Shown here: positions 40,101-51,300 of the stretch, one piece after another
Position numbering within the stretch: the stretch's first letter is position 1
How the letters are laid out: each line of letters begins with the position of its first letter
NCBI RefSeq assembly: GCF_031877795.1
Contig: NC_133935.1
Coordinates: forward strand, 52,767,330-52,831,329
DNA length: 64,000 bases
Direction: 5' to 3'
Origin: Strix aluco
Taxonomy: Eukaryota; Chordata; Aves; Strigiformes; Strigidae
Translations under genes and position numbers: made by a program
Notes under the pieces: model-generated
Told to the model about the DNA's origin: nothing
The model's input: the letters and a program-made list of their open reading frames with translations, nothing else
Databases searched by the model: none

Positions 40101-43100
40101 CAGCTCTGGAAATTACTATTCTGATTAGGCAAATAACAGATTCAGCTACTTAATTGCACATACTCAAAGCTTAGCAATGTCACAATAAGGACACCCTCTT
40201 TCTCTTGTGCCAGTCCTACCCCGAAAGCCATTGCAGAGTCCTTGGGAAGTCCTGACATTAATTTATAGTCTATGATGTCGAAAATAACTAGAAGATAAAA
40301 GCTAGGACACATCTGCAAACCTGGAAGCAGCACATGTGGGACAGAGAAGCTCATTCTTGTAAAGGAAGAAAAAATTTCAGCCAAGTAAATTCTGTTCCTG
40401 GAAAAGCAAAGGAGTCCTCCATAGGAGAGCAGTATGAGTAAGGTTTGTACCATGACAGAATTGGTACTGGCAGCTGATACTGACAGGGAAGTGTTTGGGG
40501 ATCTTGTTATAAAGAGGCTGAAGTGTACTCAACTTTCAAATCATTCACAAAACAGAAGAAAATGTAACAGATCCATAGATTTATCTCAGCTTATAATCAG
40601 CTACAAAAGAATGTAATTATTAGACAATTATTAGACAAAACAGCTGTTCTCCCATTGGTGTTTTTTTCTTAGCTGGTGATGGAAGAAAGGGAATTATGGG
40701 TCTGAGGAAGGTCACTGCAAGGTTAGATTTATAAGCAAATATGCAATCTTAAAATAACCAGGTATTTTTAATAGTATCAAAACTAGTACAACTGAGTCAG
40801 TGTCACTGAAACATGGGACAATTACAACCCATGCAACATACAAGAGAAAGATTAAATAAGAAAATCAAACCTTAACAGAACAAGCTCAAAATCTCTAACC
40901 ATGGGTGCATATCTCTACAGGAATGTTCTTAGATTTCAAGGTCTCTAGGGAGCAAAATATAATGTATTAGTATAGGGCAACAGTCATGTAGGGTGGCATC
41001 ACCTCAGATCTGTGCAAAACGGACATCTGAACTCTTCCTCTAGATTCCTTTAGCACTCAAAATACAGAGAAGTCTTTCTAAACCATGATTTATTTGATGT
41101 GTTTCAGACATTTAACTCAGGAAGGGATGAATCAGGAATTCACATTTTTATCAACTGACAACAGAAGATGTCTAGACAACTGGATCAGATGTAGGTGCCT
41201 ATGCTGAGGAAGACTAAACACATGAATCCTGCCATATAATCTCTAGTTACTATTGTTAAAAAGCTGTAAGGGTATAACTACTTCCTTCAAAGTTTTCTAA
41301 AAGTCAAAGCACTTAATGATAAGTGTTTCAAAGCAGTACACATAGAAAACCAAACAGGGCACATGTTCCCATAATCAGAAGGAAAGTGTTGCAAGAAATG
41401 TTTGAACTAGATGAGGAAATCAACATCTTATTTCACAATACATTCTCCTATTTTAACCACATTCTTTCATTTGGTTGTCTAGTCATATTACATATTCACC
41501 CAAACAAAAGTCAGGTAAAACTGCAGTGAAAATGCCTGTTTCTGAGAATTAAAAAAAAAACCTGCCAAAATTTGTGGAAAAGAAGGGTAAGATTTTCTTT
41601 TGCTTGTATGCACCAATGAAACATATATTACCTACTAAAGCTGCAGTTGTTTGTGCTCTTTGACATACTTAACAGAATATCACTGTTAGATGAAAACATT
41701 CTGACTGATCAAAAACTCTTTGTATGGTATATGTTTGTCTACATGTGTTATATATGATTTCCGCAAAAATCTTCAAAATGTTAATCAATTAAAAGAGTGT
41801 TTAAAGTAACCATAAAAGAATTTAAAACCACCTCATTCTTTGATTTCTGTAGTTCCCCTGGCATCAGCATAAACCTGTCACTAAGTCCCTGGTCCACTAA
41901 CCTCTGTTAATGACTACAGATCTACATATCTTTACAAATCACAGTAAAAGTCTCAGCTGTTGCTATTTGATACTGGCTTAGAATATCTTCTAAACATATC
42001 AGTACAATTCTGTTTCCCTTGAATATACCCTTCAAAATAAACAAGGGAATAGTTCTTAGACATTCCAAAACAATGGACCAGTGAAATTCTATAATAAGTT
42101 CTTTGTAAAGTGCTGGGTTTATTAATTCATTTGAAGTGCTGGTATGACTACAATGGTATACACAGACTTTTCCTTCCCCACAGTACTTCTCTGGTATCTG
42201 CCTAAATATCTCATGATTTCCAGTTGTGCTAGAGCATTGTTTCATTACCTTTGAATTACCCGACACACATCACAAATACAACCATTGTATGATCCAATAA
42301 TATGAAAAACTATATGGGAACTAATCCAACGTTATTAGTACACACAAAATAAGCATTCTCTTGTCAAAGTTTTACAAGCTCAGTGAACAAATCAAAGGCC
42401 TAATTTTGTCCCTTGATATCTTTCTTAAACAAACCCAAAGTTTTAGCCCCTTAGAAAATTTATTTTATGATGCATGTTATTTATTATTCTTTGACTTTGA
42501 CCCATTACTTGAAACTAAGTGGGAGAGAAAAAAATAATCTTTGCAGGAAAAAAAAGCTGTCAATACTGATTACTTATGGAAATCCCTGGCTGTAACACGA
42601 ATGAAGATCAAGACAAATACAAAACCTTAAATAAGAAAAGAGTGCTTAACTAATGTTCATTATGCAATCCATGTTGCCTACTTGTATGTAAATGAGAACT
42701 GTTTTAGTAAAGGGCTTGAGTTAATTAAATTAAAGTTACCACAAATATTTCTATGATATGCATCAAAATATTACTAATAACCTATGGTTTGAATACTGAA
42801 AGAGCTTTGTAGAAGCACAGTGGGAATTCCTTGTCATGTTATGTCTTTCTGACAATTATTCAAAATTAACATAGTGTACAATAAAAGACAAAAAAACCCT
42901 TTATTTCTCTCAGTGGCAGCATGTCCTTAAATTTGAGACTGGCTTCCTGAGTGTGGCTCAGTAGATCCCAGTAAAAATTGTTTCATGAACTCTTGATAAA
43001 ATTAGACCCCCAAAAGCCACTGAATATTTAACAATTAGATTTTATCTGTTCAGCCAAACAGAACAAGTTGCAACATAAAAAAAGAGCTTGCTCCTCTAGA

Positions 43101-46100
43101 TAGGATGACAAACCTGTTTAAAAAATATGTATAAAACCATCTACAACAGATCTGCTTTTTTTCATCTTTCTTCCCATGACCATTTTAAAGAGTGTTTTCT
43201 AAACATTAGGGAAGGCCTCTGTTTAAAACAGCCATCGCTACCACAGACCACTGCCCTACAAGTTACAGTTTTACTAAAACTCAAAGCCTTCCAAGAAACA
43301 TAAGAGGAGGCTGCATTACCTTTCAGAGGCTTTATCAGGCTTCCTTAGCATGCAGATCTTCTTTTTCAAAAACTAAATTACTGCAAATTTATAATATTTT
43401 TGTTACGCTTGATACCTCTTTTTTGTACTTATCTCCATTTTCTAGTAAGATTCCAAATGCTCTGTTCTTGTGTCACTTCATTATGACTTCTTTTCCTTTA
43501 TCTGCGAGTCTCAAATTAACTTGACATAGATGTTTTACATATATTTTAGGCTAAATGTGAAGTATTCCCTCATGCCCATGAGGCACTCGGAAAGTTGATA
43601 AGTTCTGCTCTCAAGGACACTCTAAATGAGGTTATTAAAATTCAACACTTTGCATATTCTGATGGAGAAAAACGCTTGTCCCTGACAACAAAGGACATAG
43701 GTCAATTTAAGAAAGCTTCTCAATCTCCTTATCCATGGCTACTGAATTCCTTGTGCCAGTATTTCTATAACCAAAATAAGAAAATGTTACCAGGGAGGAA
43801 GAAAAGTGTAGGAGCCCAGGTCCTGTCCAAAAGTAAAAATCCATAACCATCTGTTGTTTGTGTTACATGGATTTTGCAACTGTCATCTCCACTGTGAATG
43901 CCATTTCATCTTCACAGCAATATCACCAAAACACCCACTGAGATAAAAATCACAAATATTTTGAACATACCATATGATATGTTATTTTCCAAATTAATAT
44001 TTGACAAAGTCAAAATGAGAACTTGTCTATAGGTTACTTTTGTGTTGTCACCTGAAAAAACCTTTCAGGGTTTGCTACTGTTTGGAAATACTTAACCTCA
44101 AACTCAAATAACATCAGAAATACAGAAGAGAGAGGAAGATATTAAATGCTGCATCTTTTAATCATAAGTGTGTTTTGAAAAACAGTTATGGCCACTACTT
44201 ACACTTACATAGCATCTTTCTTCAAAAGGGGTCCAAAGGTACTTTTAAAATTTACTTACTTAGAAATATCATCTAGAATTTAAATGGACCTTTCTTTTTT
44301 GAACTTCAGACCAGCAAGACTACACCACATTTCACAGCTGGGTATAGCTTGAAGGATTTACCAGCTCTCAAGATAATCTCTATAACCCAATGTCACAACC
44401 AAAAAGTTACTTTGGAAAAAAAAACCAAACAAAACAAAGAAACAAAAAAACCAAACTGAAATTGTCTTTGGAAAAATGACAGAAAACAGTTAAAGACAAG
44501 AGAGCAAACCAACTTCTTTCTCCCTAAGGAAATCTAAAACCCAAGGTCAGCTGTCTGAAATCACCAGACCTGTCACATGGCTTTCATAGCTTCCACTAAG
44601 GCTCCTATCAAACCTACACTGAAAGCATTGAAAACATTTTTACTGGAAACAGATTGAGCTCTGATAAGAAGCTCTCTAATCACCTCTGGTTGTTAATGCT
44701 GTGCAAAGTGAGAGGTGAAGTTTTGAAAAAGAGAAGAACGAACTTAGAGAACTTGAGGCCAAATGTATTCGATCTTTTTGTTGAATTTCTTAATGCTTGT
44801 TTGTTTTAGAGCATAAATATGGCTCTATAAGTATATGAATACATGTATAATTTATGTATATAAGAATACATACATGCACACACATTTTATGTATGTATGT
44901 GTTCATACACATACAGAAACACAGGTTGCCCTGTCAGGATAACTCAACTAATGCCATTTTATCTCAGCTTCCGTCCTCCGGTAACAGAAGTTTGGTGGTC
45001 TCAGTCACAGTCCCTTGGGTGTAGGAGTCCATCACAAAACCATCATCCTTAATTTAATACAATTGACAGTCTCTGCTCAAGAGAGGCAGAAGAAGGAGTT
45101 GCCATGGAGACTGAACTATTGCTCTTCTCCAGAGGATGCTTTTTTCAACCACGGGCTGAACAGTAGAGGCTGTGCAATACCTGTAACCTTGATCACATCA
45201 CAGGATCTTGCTTTTTGGGATGGCTTTTTAGTAAGCTTTAACAAACATCCAGGAGAGGAAGGGGGGGGGAGAGAGAGCTTAAGAAAATAAACAAAAACCT
45301 AAAAACCAGCAAAAAACAGTATGAAAGTGCATATTATGCCAGATTGAAAGGGGAAAAGAGTTTCATATTGATTTATCAGATTTGTCACCTCTGCTTAGTG
45401 CTTTCCTAACGGGGTGAATGCTGTGCTTGACCTATTTGCTGGAATTAACCAAGACTGCAGGAGACCATATGGATCACCAGATGGTCTGCTATAATTTAAT
45501 GCCATTTATTCTAACTATGAAGTAAGTGATAAACATAATTAACATTCTTTTAGCTCCTTACTGGATGCCTTTTACTAGTTTGGTTTTTTTTTTCTCAGGC
45601 ATTGAAAGGTAAGTTAATACCTTGTTACTGAAACACAGATGCCAGCTAATTACTGCAAGAGGCTGCAGCCTTCAAAGCAAAGAGTGTCTGCACAGACTCT
45701 AACTTATTCACTGACCCCACTGTGATGATTAATAGGTTGAATGTTAAGCTCTAATGAGGATGAGAGATCTTAGATGTTTTCAGGTTACCTTAATTAGTAG
45801 TATGATGAACAGAGTGTTCATTGCAGATGTACGTATCACACTTTATAGTAAACAATACACCTTGTACTCATGGTCTGAACATGTACTTCACATTACAGCA
45901 CATCAAATGCTAGGGAATCAAACCACTTTCAGACAGTAAAAACAATGGAGTGATTTCCTTCAGATATGTTTTTCCTGATTGCTATTTCATATTCTGCCAG
46001 TGATTGTCTAAATGGCCTATTTTTTAGGAAGTGGTTCCAGAGAAGCTATGGCTTCAAAGAGTGTTTATATCAGGCAGGGTCGTCATTCTCAGCATTTTAA

Positions 46101-48623
46101 AACCACGAGTCTGTAACAAGGTATCCAAACAACTTTGCCTACTCTTCCTGTGCTGATAATCTTCATAGTGACTGGGGTAGGTGTTAGCAGAACGATGAGT
46201 AAACCAATTTTTAATGTCAATGTACAGGTGAAGTTAGTATGCTGGTACTCAGAACAGTAAAAGTATTAAAGAAAAGGAAGAAGTACTGAATGTTTTATAT
46301 TTTACATGAAAAGTTGTGCACGTTGAACCTCGCAGATAAAAATGACCACAGCTAAACATCCTGGGATTTGCATCTGTACTGTTAATAAAACTTGGGTGAA
46401 TTTTGAGATGACAGAAATGGCATAAATTAAATGTTATTCAGAGATTAAAACAAAAGAACAGCACCTGCACTATAAGCAAATCTGCCCTTAGAAAATTTAG
46501 CTCCAATTAGAAAATGTGGTGAAAAAAGTCCAGGTCAAAAGTCATAGCATAGGGAAAGCAGAAACAAACTCCAGATTTTCAACACCTGTGCTCTTCCCTT
46601 GTTCCAGATGGGTCCAGCACTTGTTCAGGGGCCTCCACAGTTACACATGTACACACCACAGTGCAAGTGCTAATGCATCCTTAAGAAGCAACTACATTAG
46701 AGGGGACCTGAATGAGATGGGACATACCTGCTCTTTTACTCCACTCTTGATTGCATTAGTTCAAGTTACTTCTTCACCTGGTGAATTTTGGTGAATCACT
46801 TGGTTATTGTCGCTGGTCCTATAAAATCTTTTATGATTCTCTATTAGTATATGAATAAAAATGGGATCAAAATATTTGAACAGCATACTTTTGTTGATAC
46901 TGACACCAATTGTCAAGATGTCTTTATAAGGTCTCTGTCTCTGTCAGCATTTGAAAAACAGGATCCATTTTTCCATCCCATTAACTGACAAATATTTACC
47001 TGAGGTGGTTAAGCTAATGCTATGCTGGCTGCAGATTCATATTTATAGTCAGAGGGGAAAAACAGGTACTTAGAGAGAGCAACTCAGGTAGCCTGAATTT
47101 CTCTCTGTAGGCACCTACCTCTCTTCCCTGACTGCTAAAGGAGCTAGGGTCATTCAGGTGTCAAAAATTAGGGAGGTTGAAATCAGAGATAAAAGATTAC
47201 TACACTAAAAATGAGACTTCATGCTTCCTTCAATAGGTTGTTCACTGGACTTGATAATACCATACTTCACTATTACACAGACACCACTTCTCAAAAATAT
47301 TGGAGTGATGGTCTTCAGTGATTAAAGATATTGAATCTCAATGTGCTATTGGCACAATGTTTTCTGTTTCTATGTATATATATTTATATATATATATACA
47401 CACACACATATATAAAAATGTATGCATTTAATTGCTCCAACACTGCAAACAGTCTGAGATGTTCCAAGTGGTTACCTCATAATATCCAAAGAACAGGCAA
47501 TGCCAGATCTATTGCCTGAAATAACCTTTTATTTAGACCTCTGGACTGTCTGAAGAAGTGTTTTGCCTAAGTAGCAGCTAGCTTCCACCAATACTTAAAA
47601 AAAATATTCTGAAAGAATGAAGTAATCAAGCAGAATTTAACAGTCTTTGAGGTTGATAGACACAAAAGCTGCCAACGCGGGTTTGACACTTAGTACTTAA
47701 ACATGGCTTTATACTTTAAAATCCTTTTCCATCTCTTTTGTTCTTTACTTGCTTGCTTAGAAGAAAGAAGATATCAGAGAATTTATGTTCACTGTTCATT
47801 TCAGTCCCAAGAATAAGATTGTATCTTAGCTGTCATACAGATGACATGTATGAAACATAACTCTTGGCCTAAATGGAAATTAGGATTTTATTTCAGGACA
47901 AATAGGAACAAGATATAAAACCCCTGTCTACAGAGGAATACCTGTGCCTGACTAATGAACCCTCATTGTCATAATAATTTTCTGTGTTTAAGCTCCATCA
48001 TCCAATCCACTGAGAGATCTCACCGAGGCAGCAGAGGCTGAGTAAATGTACCCCCAGTCCCAGGAGAAGTTACTTGGGCATTGTTTGTTGGAAAATGTGA
48101 CTCTCAGAAACTGTGCATTTAGGGCAAAACTGCAAAATAGAATTAGGTCGAGGAACACACAAAAGGCCCTAAAGGGAAAACAAAAAGGAAGAGAATATAA
48201 AATGCTTTAAAGGAGAAAGTAAACAGTGCTTTAATGATGATGTGGCTACTAGTACTGTCTGATACAATAGGATACCAAAAAAAGTATGCATTTTGGTAAA
48301 TTCTTTAGGTAATAATGATAAAATCAGGTAGTAATTAACTTTAAATGCTTTAAGACCATAGGAAAAAAACCCCCAACTATAATATTTGCAAATTTCACAA
48401 ATGTCTTACCTCCTGCATACATGACAGCCAACATTATTGATGATATCCAAGCTATCTCACTATACGATGTATGGAAGATTTCTTGTATTTCTTTGAAGAA
48501 TACTGTGATGGCTTTGGGGAATGCATAGGAAAATCCAATGGAGATAAAAGCCCCAAAGACCACAACCCATCCCCAACCTCCATCTGGAGGTGGGTACTGT
48601 GGTGCTGCTGGTGGTGGTGACAT
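18884..48623 (-). CDS. SLC16A7: Monocarboxylate transporter 2 (MCT2), complete split CDS in four exons
   Basis: Proton-coupled transporter of lactate, pyruvate and ketone bodies in the plasma membrane, major facilitator fold. The joined CDS is complement of 18884-19155, 21785-22597, 24930-25073 and 48410-48623: 1,443 nt, 480 residues. Seen in the translation: DGGWGW at 14-19 (first MCT signature), Lys37 (aligning with Lys38 of MCT1), the second signature [16 protein letters not shown] at 137-152 with Arg142 (MCT1 Arg143), and Asp290/Arg294 in membrane segment 8 (MCT1 Asp302/Arg306). A Lys-rich loop lies between segments 6 and 7 (about 195-240), and a charged cytosolic tail ends in SERETNI, which I recall as the human MCT2 ending; this separates it from MCT1, MCT3 and MCT4. 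Twelve hydrophobic segments fit the family. No frameshift or internal stop is present, so it looks functional. The family assignment is essentially certain; paralogue choice rests on remembered MCT2 sequence. Confidence 0.95.
19156..21784 (-). other. SLC16A7: SLC16A7 intron between coding exons 3 and 4 (2,629 bp)
   Basis: GT-AG phase-1 intron. It holds mostly unique AT-rich sequence and one perfect CTCF core motif at 20427-20439 inside a small GC-richer patch (about 20380-20455). Open frames here, such as the opposed ones near 21113-21465, have no recognisable protein similarity and are most likely chance. Confidence 0.9.
20427..20439 (+). promoter_or_regulatory. Perfect match to the CTCF core motif
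   Basis: The sequence CCACTAGGTGGCA fits the vertebrate CTCF core CCASYAGRKGGCR at every position and is preceded by a C-rich run, in the last intron of SLC16A7. CTCF organises chromatin loops and boundaries. Orientation is on the plus strand, opposite to the gene. Motif match alone does not show occupancy. Confidence 0.5.
21785..22597 (-). CDS. SLC16A7: SLC16A7 coding exon 3 (main exon, codons 120-391)
   Basis: An 813-nt exon bounded by an acceptor (TGTTGTTTAG, AG at 22599-22598) and a donor GGAG/GTAAGAATC (GT at 21784-21783). It encodes the rest of segment 4, the second MCT signature with Arg142, segments 5 and 6, the Lys-rich cytosolic loop (about 195-240), and segments 7-11. Segment 8 carries FVDMFARPS, with the Asp290/Arg294 pair known in MCT1 to be needed for proton-coupled transport. 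Segment 10 ends in [10 protein letters not shown], and the conserved [14 protein letters not shown] precedes GPPLGG at the exon end. In mammalian genes the equivalent region is also one large exon. Phase 1-1, no stop or frameshift. Confidence 0.96.
23190..23808 (+). mobile_element. 5'-truncated CR1 LINE retrotransposon fragment
   Basis: The plus-strand translation to 23476 reads like the C-terminal part of CR1 ORF2 ([20 protein letters not shown], then [42 protein letters not shown]). The frame stops early at a TGA, but the conserved ORF2 end continues in a shifted frame ([31 protein letters not shown]) to about 23715. The element ends with three TGATTCTG octamers at 23783-23806, the characteristic CR1 3' terminus, just after the usual CTTCCAACCTGAATGATTC-like stretch. 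The 5' boundary is approximate: recognisable CR1 starts near 23190. This is a dead copy lacking endonuclease and most of the reverse transcriptase. It lies antisense within the SLC16A7 intron and is the clearest clue to an avian genome. Confidence 0.92.
23783..23806 (+). repeat. CR1 3'-terminal octamer repeat (TGATTCTG)3
   Basis: Three perfect tandem octamers close the CR1 copy. In CR1 elements this short 3' repeat replaces a poly(A) tail and is thought to be where the reverse transcriptase recognises its template. Confidence 0.9.
24761..24820 (+). repeat. (TAATG/TAACG)12 pentanucleotide microsatellite
   Basis: Twelve consecutive 5-bp units: mostly TAATG, with TAACG variants in two blocks and a final TAACA. 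The TAACG/TAATG difference is a CpG-to-TpG change. It directly abuts the (GAATA)17 array. Confidence 0.97.
24821..24905 (+). repeat. (GAATA)17 perfect pentanucleotide microsatellite
   Basis: Seventeen uninterrupted GAATA units. In the SLC16A7 transcript the repeat reads ATTCT. It begins 24 nt after the exon 2 splice donor. Uninterrupted purity suggests it is length-polymorphic. Confidence 0.98.
24930..25073 (-). CDS. SLC16A7: SLC16A7 coding exon 2 (codons 72-120, split)
   Basis: A 144-nt exon, too short and without a Met start to stand out as an open frame, found by translating between an acceptor (TTTCTTTCTACCAACAG, AG at 25075-25074) and a donor GGAG/GTAAGA (GT at 24929-24928). It encodes residues 73-119 plus two split glycines: [20 protein letters not shown] followed by a hydrophobic segment ending in LYLCIGVVG. 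This matches the segment 2-4 region of MCT2, including the NKYGSRPV loop shared with MCT1. The exon is phase 1 at both ends, so skipping it would keep frame but delete 48 residues of the membrane core. A pentanucleotide microsatellite begins 24 nt into the following intron. Confidence 0.93.
31096..31238 (+). repeat. (CTTTT)n pyrimidine microsatellite, about 28 units
   Basis: An almost pure tandem array of CTTTT with one shortened unit (CTTT) near 31217-31220. The complementary strand (AAAAG) is the transcript sense. The all-pyrimidine strand could form triplex structures. A spurious Lys/Arg-repeat open frame on the minus strand comes from this array. Confidence 0.97.
35957..36022 (+). repeat. 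Purine-rich tract with canonical G-quadruplex motif
   Basis: A G/A-only stretch built from two copies of GGAAGAGGGAGGG-like units. Positions 35963-35988 contain five runs of at least three G separated by loops of 1-4 nt, meeting the usual G-quadruplex rule. It lies on the template strand of the SLC16A7 intron. Confidence 0.8.
38761..38781 (-). promoter_or_regulatory. ZNF143/THAP11 (SBS)-like motif
   Basis: On the minus strand the sequence contains ACTACAGCTCCCAGAATGT, very close to the remembered ZNF143/THAP11 consensus ACTACAATTCCCAGAATGC. Such sites usually sit in promoters or CTCF-linked loop anchors; here it is deep inside the large intron with no evident CpG island. Confidence 0.4.
39876..39914 (+). 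repeat. Imperfect (ACTA)n tetranucleotide repeat
   Basis: Short run of TAACTAAC units interrupted by CTCAC. Simple-sequence repeat within the large intron. Confidence 0.8.
44821..44921 (+). repeat. TA/TG-rich alternating purine-pyrimidine tract
   Basis: Degenerate TATG/CATA tetranucleotide-type simple sequence, including (TATG)n near 44891-44902. Confidence 0.7.
47371..47414 (+). repeat. (TA)n(CA)n dinucleotide microsatellite
   Basis: Compound TA then CA dinucleotides in the large intron, about 1 kb from the first coding exon's donor. Confidence 0.9.
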
Positions 48624-48652
48624 TTTTGGTCTCTGTCTCTTCTCCAACTAGG
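48410..48652 (-). CDS. SLC16A7: SLC16A7 first coding exon (29 nt of 5'UTR plus codons 1-71 and one base)
   Basis: The exon runs from an acceptor (CTTTTTCAG, AG at 48654-48653, preceded by a long pyrimidine tract) to a donor GGAG/GTAAGA (GT at 48409-48408). The CDS begins at the ATG at 48623-48621. An in-frame TAG at 48650-48648 lies just upstream, so this is the first possible in-frame ATG after the acceptor; its context has A at -3. A TTG at 48647 opens the same frame but need not be used. The exon encodes a Pro-rich cytosolic N terminus, DGGWGW, membrane segment 1 with Lys37, and the start of segment 2 ([15 protein letters not shown]). The presence of a 5' acceptor means at least one non-coding exon must lie further upstream. 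Confidence 0.95.
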
Positions 48653-51059
48653 CTGAAAAAGAAGAGAAGAAACAAGGTTTCAGTTTTCCTTTTTTCTTTA
48701 TCAAACTGCAGTATTCAATCATAATCTGCAGAGATTATAAAGAATCCTCAGAGGAGATACCAATTTCCAGCTTTCAGGGGACCACAGAACACAAGTGCCT
48801 GGTTTTAGAAGCAAAATCTGTTTTGCAAAAAAACTTGTGGCAAGAATGTTTGCAATATCCTACTCAGTATGTGGCAACTGTTATAAATCACTGATCTCAG
48901 TTGCTGAAGTTGTATGTGCAATTAGTGATTTATTGGAAAATGACATGTTTGTATTGGTTAATTTATGTATCTCTACTGTCTAGTGTGGATTTAGCACAGG
49001 AATTAGGAAAAAAAATGGAAATTGGACTTACAGGAAGAAATGGAAAAAAATTACAGTAAATTATCACTAAATATTATTGTGTTAGCAAGATTTACTGGTA
49101 CCTCAGCAAAAGCATCAGCAACGACAGCAGGTAATTAATTCATTACATAGGTTTTTATCATATGCTGTCATTATCCAACTTCTGACCATTGTTGATATCT
49201 CTTACTTATCACATGAGAACATCTAAAAAAGCTGGTTCTAAGCAGAGATTTAAAATTCCCTGTGTACCTATAAAATAAATACAAAATATTACTGTTTTGT
49301 TTTGCACTCTTATTTTTAAAAATTTTCATCTTCATATTAGTTGATGTTGATATTACTTGCAGGAATAAGGTGGAGCTTGATGGTACTATTTTTGTTCTGC
49401 TTCCACATGTCAGAAGACATCCGGAAGTCTTTCACTAATAACCTTACAAACTTTCCACAACTATTCTCTAATTTAGAATTTACCATAATAGATGCTACCA
49501 GAGTGATATCTTACAGGGGTTCTGAGAGGTGCAACCAACACATTCAGACAGTTCAAGGAATCATACATAATGCGCATAAAACTCCTAAGGCCTGAAATAA
49601 ATTTCATACTGTTATTATCATCCTGATATCTAAAATCTTAAACTTTCTACATCCTGCATAACCTTTTTAGAAAACATGTAGTAGCAAGAATCTATTTTGT
49701 AATACTGAGATTTTTCCACTGTCAAATCCCTTTATTATTAAACATATAGCTGGAGTCCACTGTGTTTTCTTCTGTGTAATCCAGCCTACACAGACAGCAT
49801 GAACTAAAAATTCCTCCTTCCTCACCATTTCTTCCTTGGGCATTTAGGCAACTTATTACTCTTGATTGGTTTCCTGCCATACCAGTATCGAAAGCTGTGG
49901 ATGATAACAGTGTATAAGTTACTGTTATGCTTATCATTACCAGCAAGTCTCTATGTGATTTCTTCCGTGCCACTTAAGGCTTATTTCAACCTCTTGCAGC
50001 AAACTGCATTAGTAGTGGGAGTGATATAATTAGCTTAACAAAAACTAAAAAACTGTGTCAGCTTATATTAATCTCTCAGGATAGTGCCTGGAGTATTTGC
50101 AGGGTAAATGCCATGTAGCACTGCACGCAATATATGCTACAAAACTAGCAAAGTGTTGCTTTTAAGATTATCTATCACTAGGCTAGCCCTGTGATAGAAA
50201 CCCACTGTACTTCTGATTCTCCACTTTATCAAAGCTGATTGTAGACATCACCCTGATACTGGCCACCAAAACATCTGGCTTCTATGCAAGGTTGCAAAAG
50301 CCCAGGTAGTTTGCCTTCTACATCATATCATACAGATTTGCTGCTGGCAGCAATAGATATCTATTGCTCTGTACATAGAGCATATAAATCTTTTTATACG
50401 CATGTCCAGAAAGAACCTCTGGCATACATTTTGTTTCTGCTTATCCTAGTCTCAGTTTAATATTAGTCCACTGACATACATCAGTGAGGAAAACCTGGGC
50501 CTGCCACTAGAAGTTGGACAAGTAGAGATAATTCTGGTCACTGAGACTTAACTTTGGCAAAGCAGTTAAATACCAGTTTGGTTTTGCTGAGTCTGGACCC
50601 ATGAGAAGGAGAGTATCTCAGAAAGCCCACTGTAACTTAACACGCATCATGATTGATTGCCTTCAAAAGCACAAAACCTCAAATTGGCATGAAGAGAGAA
50701 CTCTATTTCTGTGAACTGAGTGACTGTAAACAACAGTTTGCTAGCTGTCCCAGAAACCTGTTGTTCTGCTCAACTAAGAAAACTTTTGATTATTTCCTAA
50801 AAAAAGGTTAACTATTGTTTTCTTACACTTCAAAGGTTTGAGCATATTTGTTTTCATATTTCATACTCATACGACAACACTTCTATCTCTGTTATAAATT
50901 TTAGTAATGCCACACAAGATCAAGGCATTGCTCTCCATAGAAGTGGAAAGGGATTATCAATTTATTGAGGAAGCACTCCTTTTCCTAAAAATAATACACA
51001 ACTACTTTGAAAAATCACTGCCACCACATTGGTCAGAAGAATGTTGAAGGTTCCTGAAT

Positions 51060-51300
51060 GTCACTGAGGCAGCAGCGCTTTGGAATGTTATATCCACCTG
51101 TTTAGGGCAGCAGAACAGGCTGTGTTCTGCTGACAATTCAGTGCTTTCCTCCCTTTAAAAGCTTCACCGTAAACTAAGGCGGCATTAAGGAGACGAGCAA
51201 AGGGACATTGGCTGCTCCTGTGTCTCACCCTAGACGCAAACTGCTGCAAAACCCGCTGCATGGCCAGCTTGTAGCGCTGCTGCAGTAAAAGGCTGTCTGC
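51060..51300 (-). promoter_or_regulatory. GC-richer patch: weak candidate for upstream non-coding exon or promoter
   Basis: This patch stands out from its AT-rich surroundings. Read on the minus strand it has an acceptor-like ACTGCAG (AG at 51281-51280) and a donor-like TAGG/GTGAGA (GT at 51228-51227), which would bound a 51-nt exon (51279-51229). It is followed by a CCAAT box at 51211-51207 and a TTTTAAAG TATA-like element. These readings (internal exon or promoter) compete with each other. A second small GC-rich patch lies at about 52050-52140. Inference only. Confidence 0.15.

Larger units (their letters stand above)
25074..48409 (-). other. SLC16A7: SLC16A7 large intron between coding exons 1 and 2 (23,336 bp)
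   Basis: GT-AG phase-1 intron. Apart from the simple repeats, G-rich tracts and short motifs listed separately, it is AT-rich unique-looking sequence. I saw no exon, RNA gene or recognisable transposon; its open frames (up to about 114 codons) have no recognisable protein content and many stop-flanked shadows. Confidence 0.9.

Noticed and set aside
41922..42266. 114-codon minus-strand frame in the large intron
   Set aside because: No family features or supporting signals; same-strand intron of SLC16A7.
48645..48647. Alternative TTG start giving eight extra N-terminal residues for MCT2
   Set aside because: The ATG at 48623 has an adequate context and gives the family's usual N terminus; an in-frame TAG lies just before the TTG.
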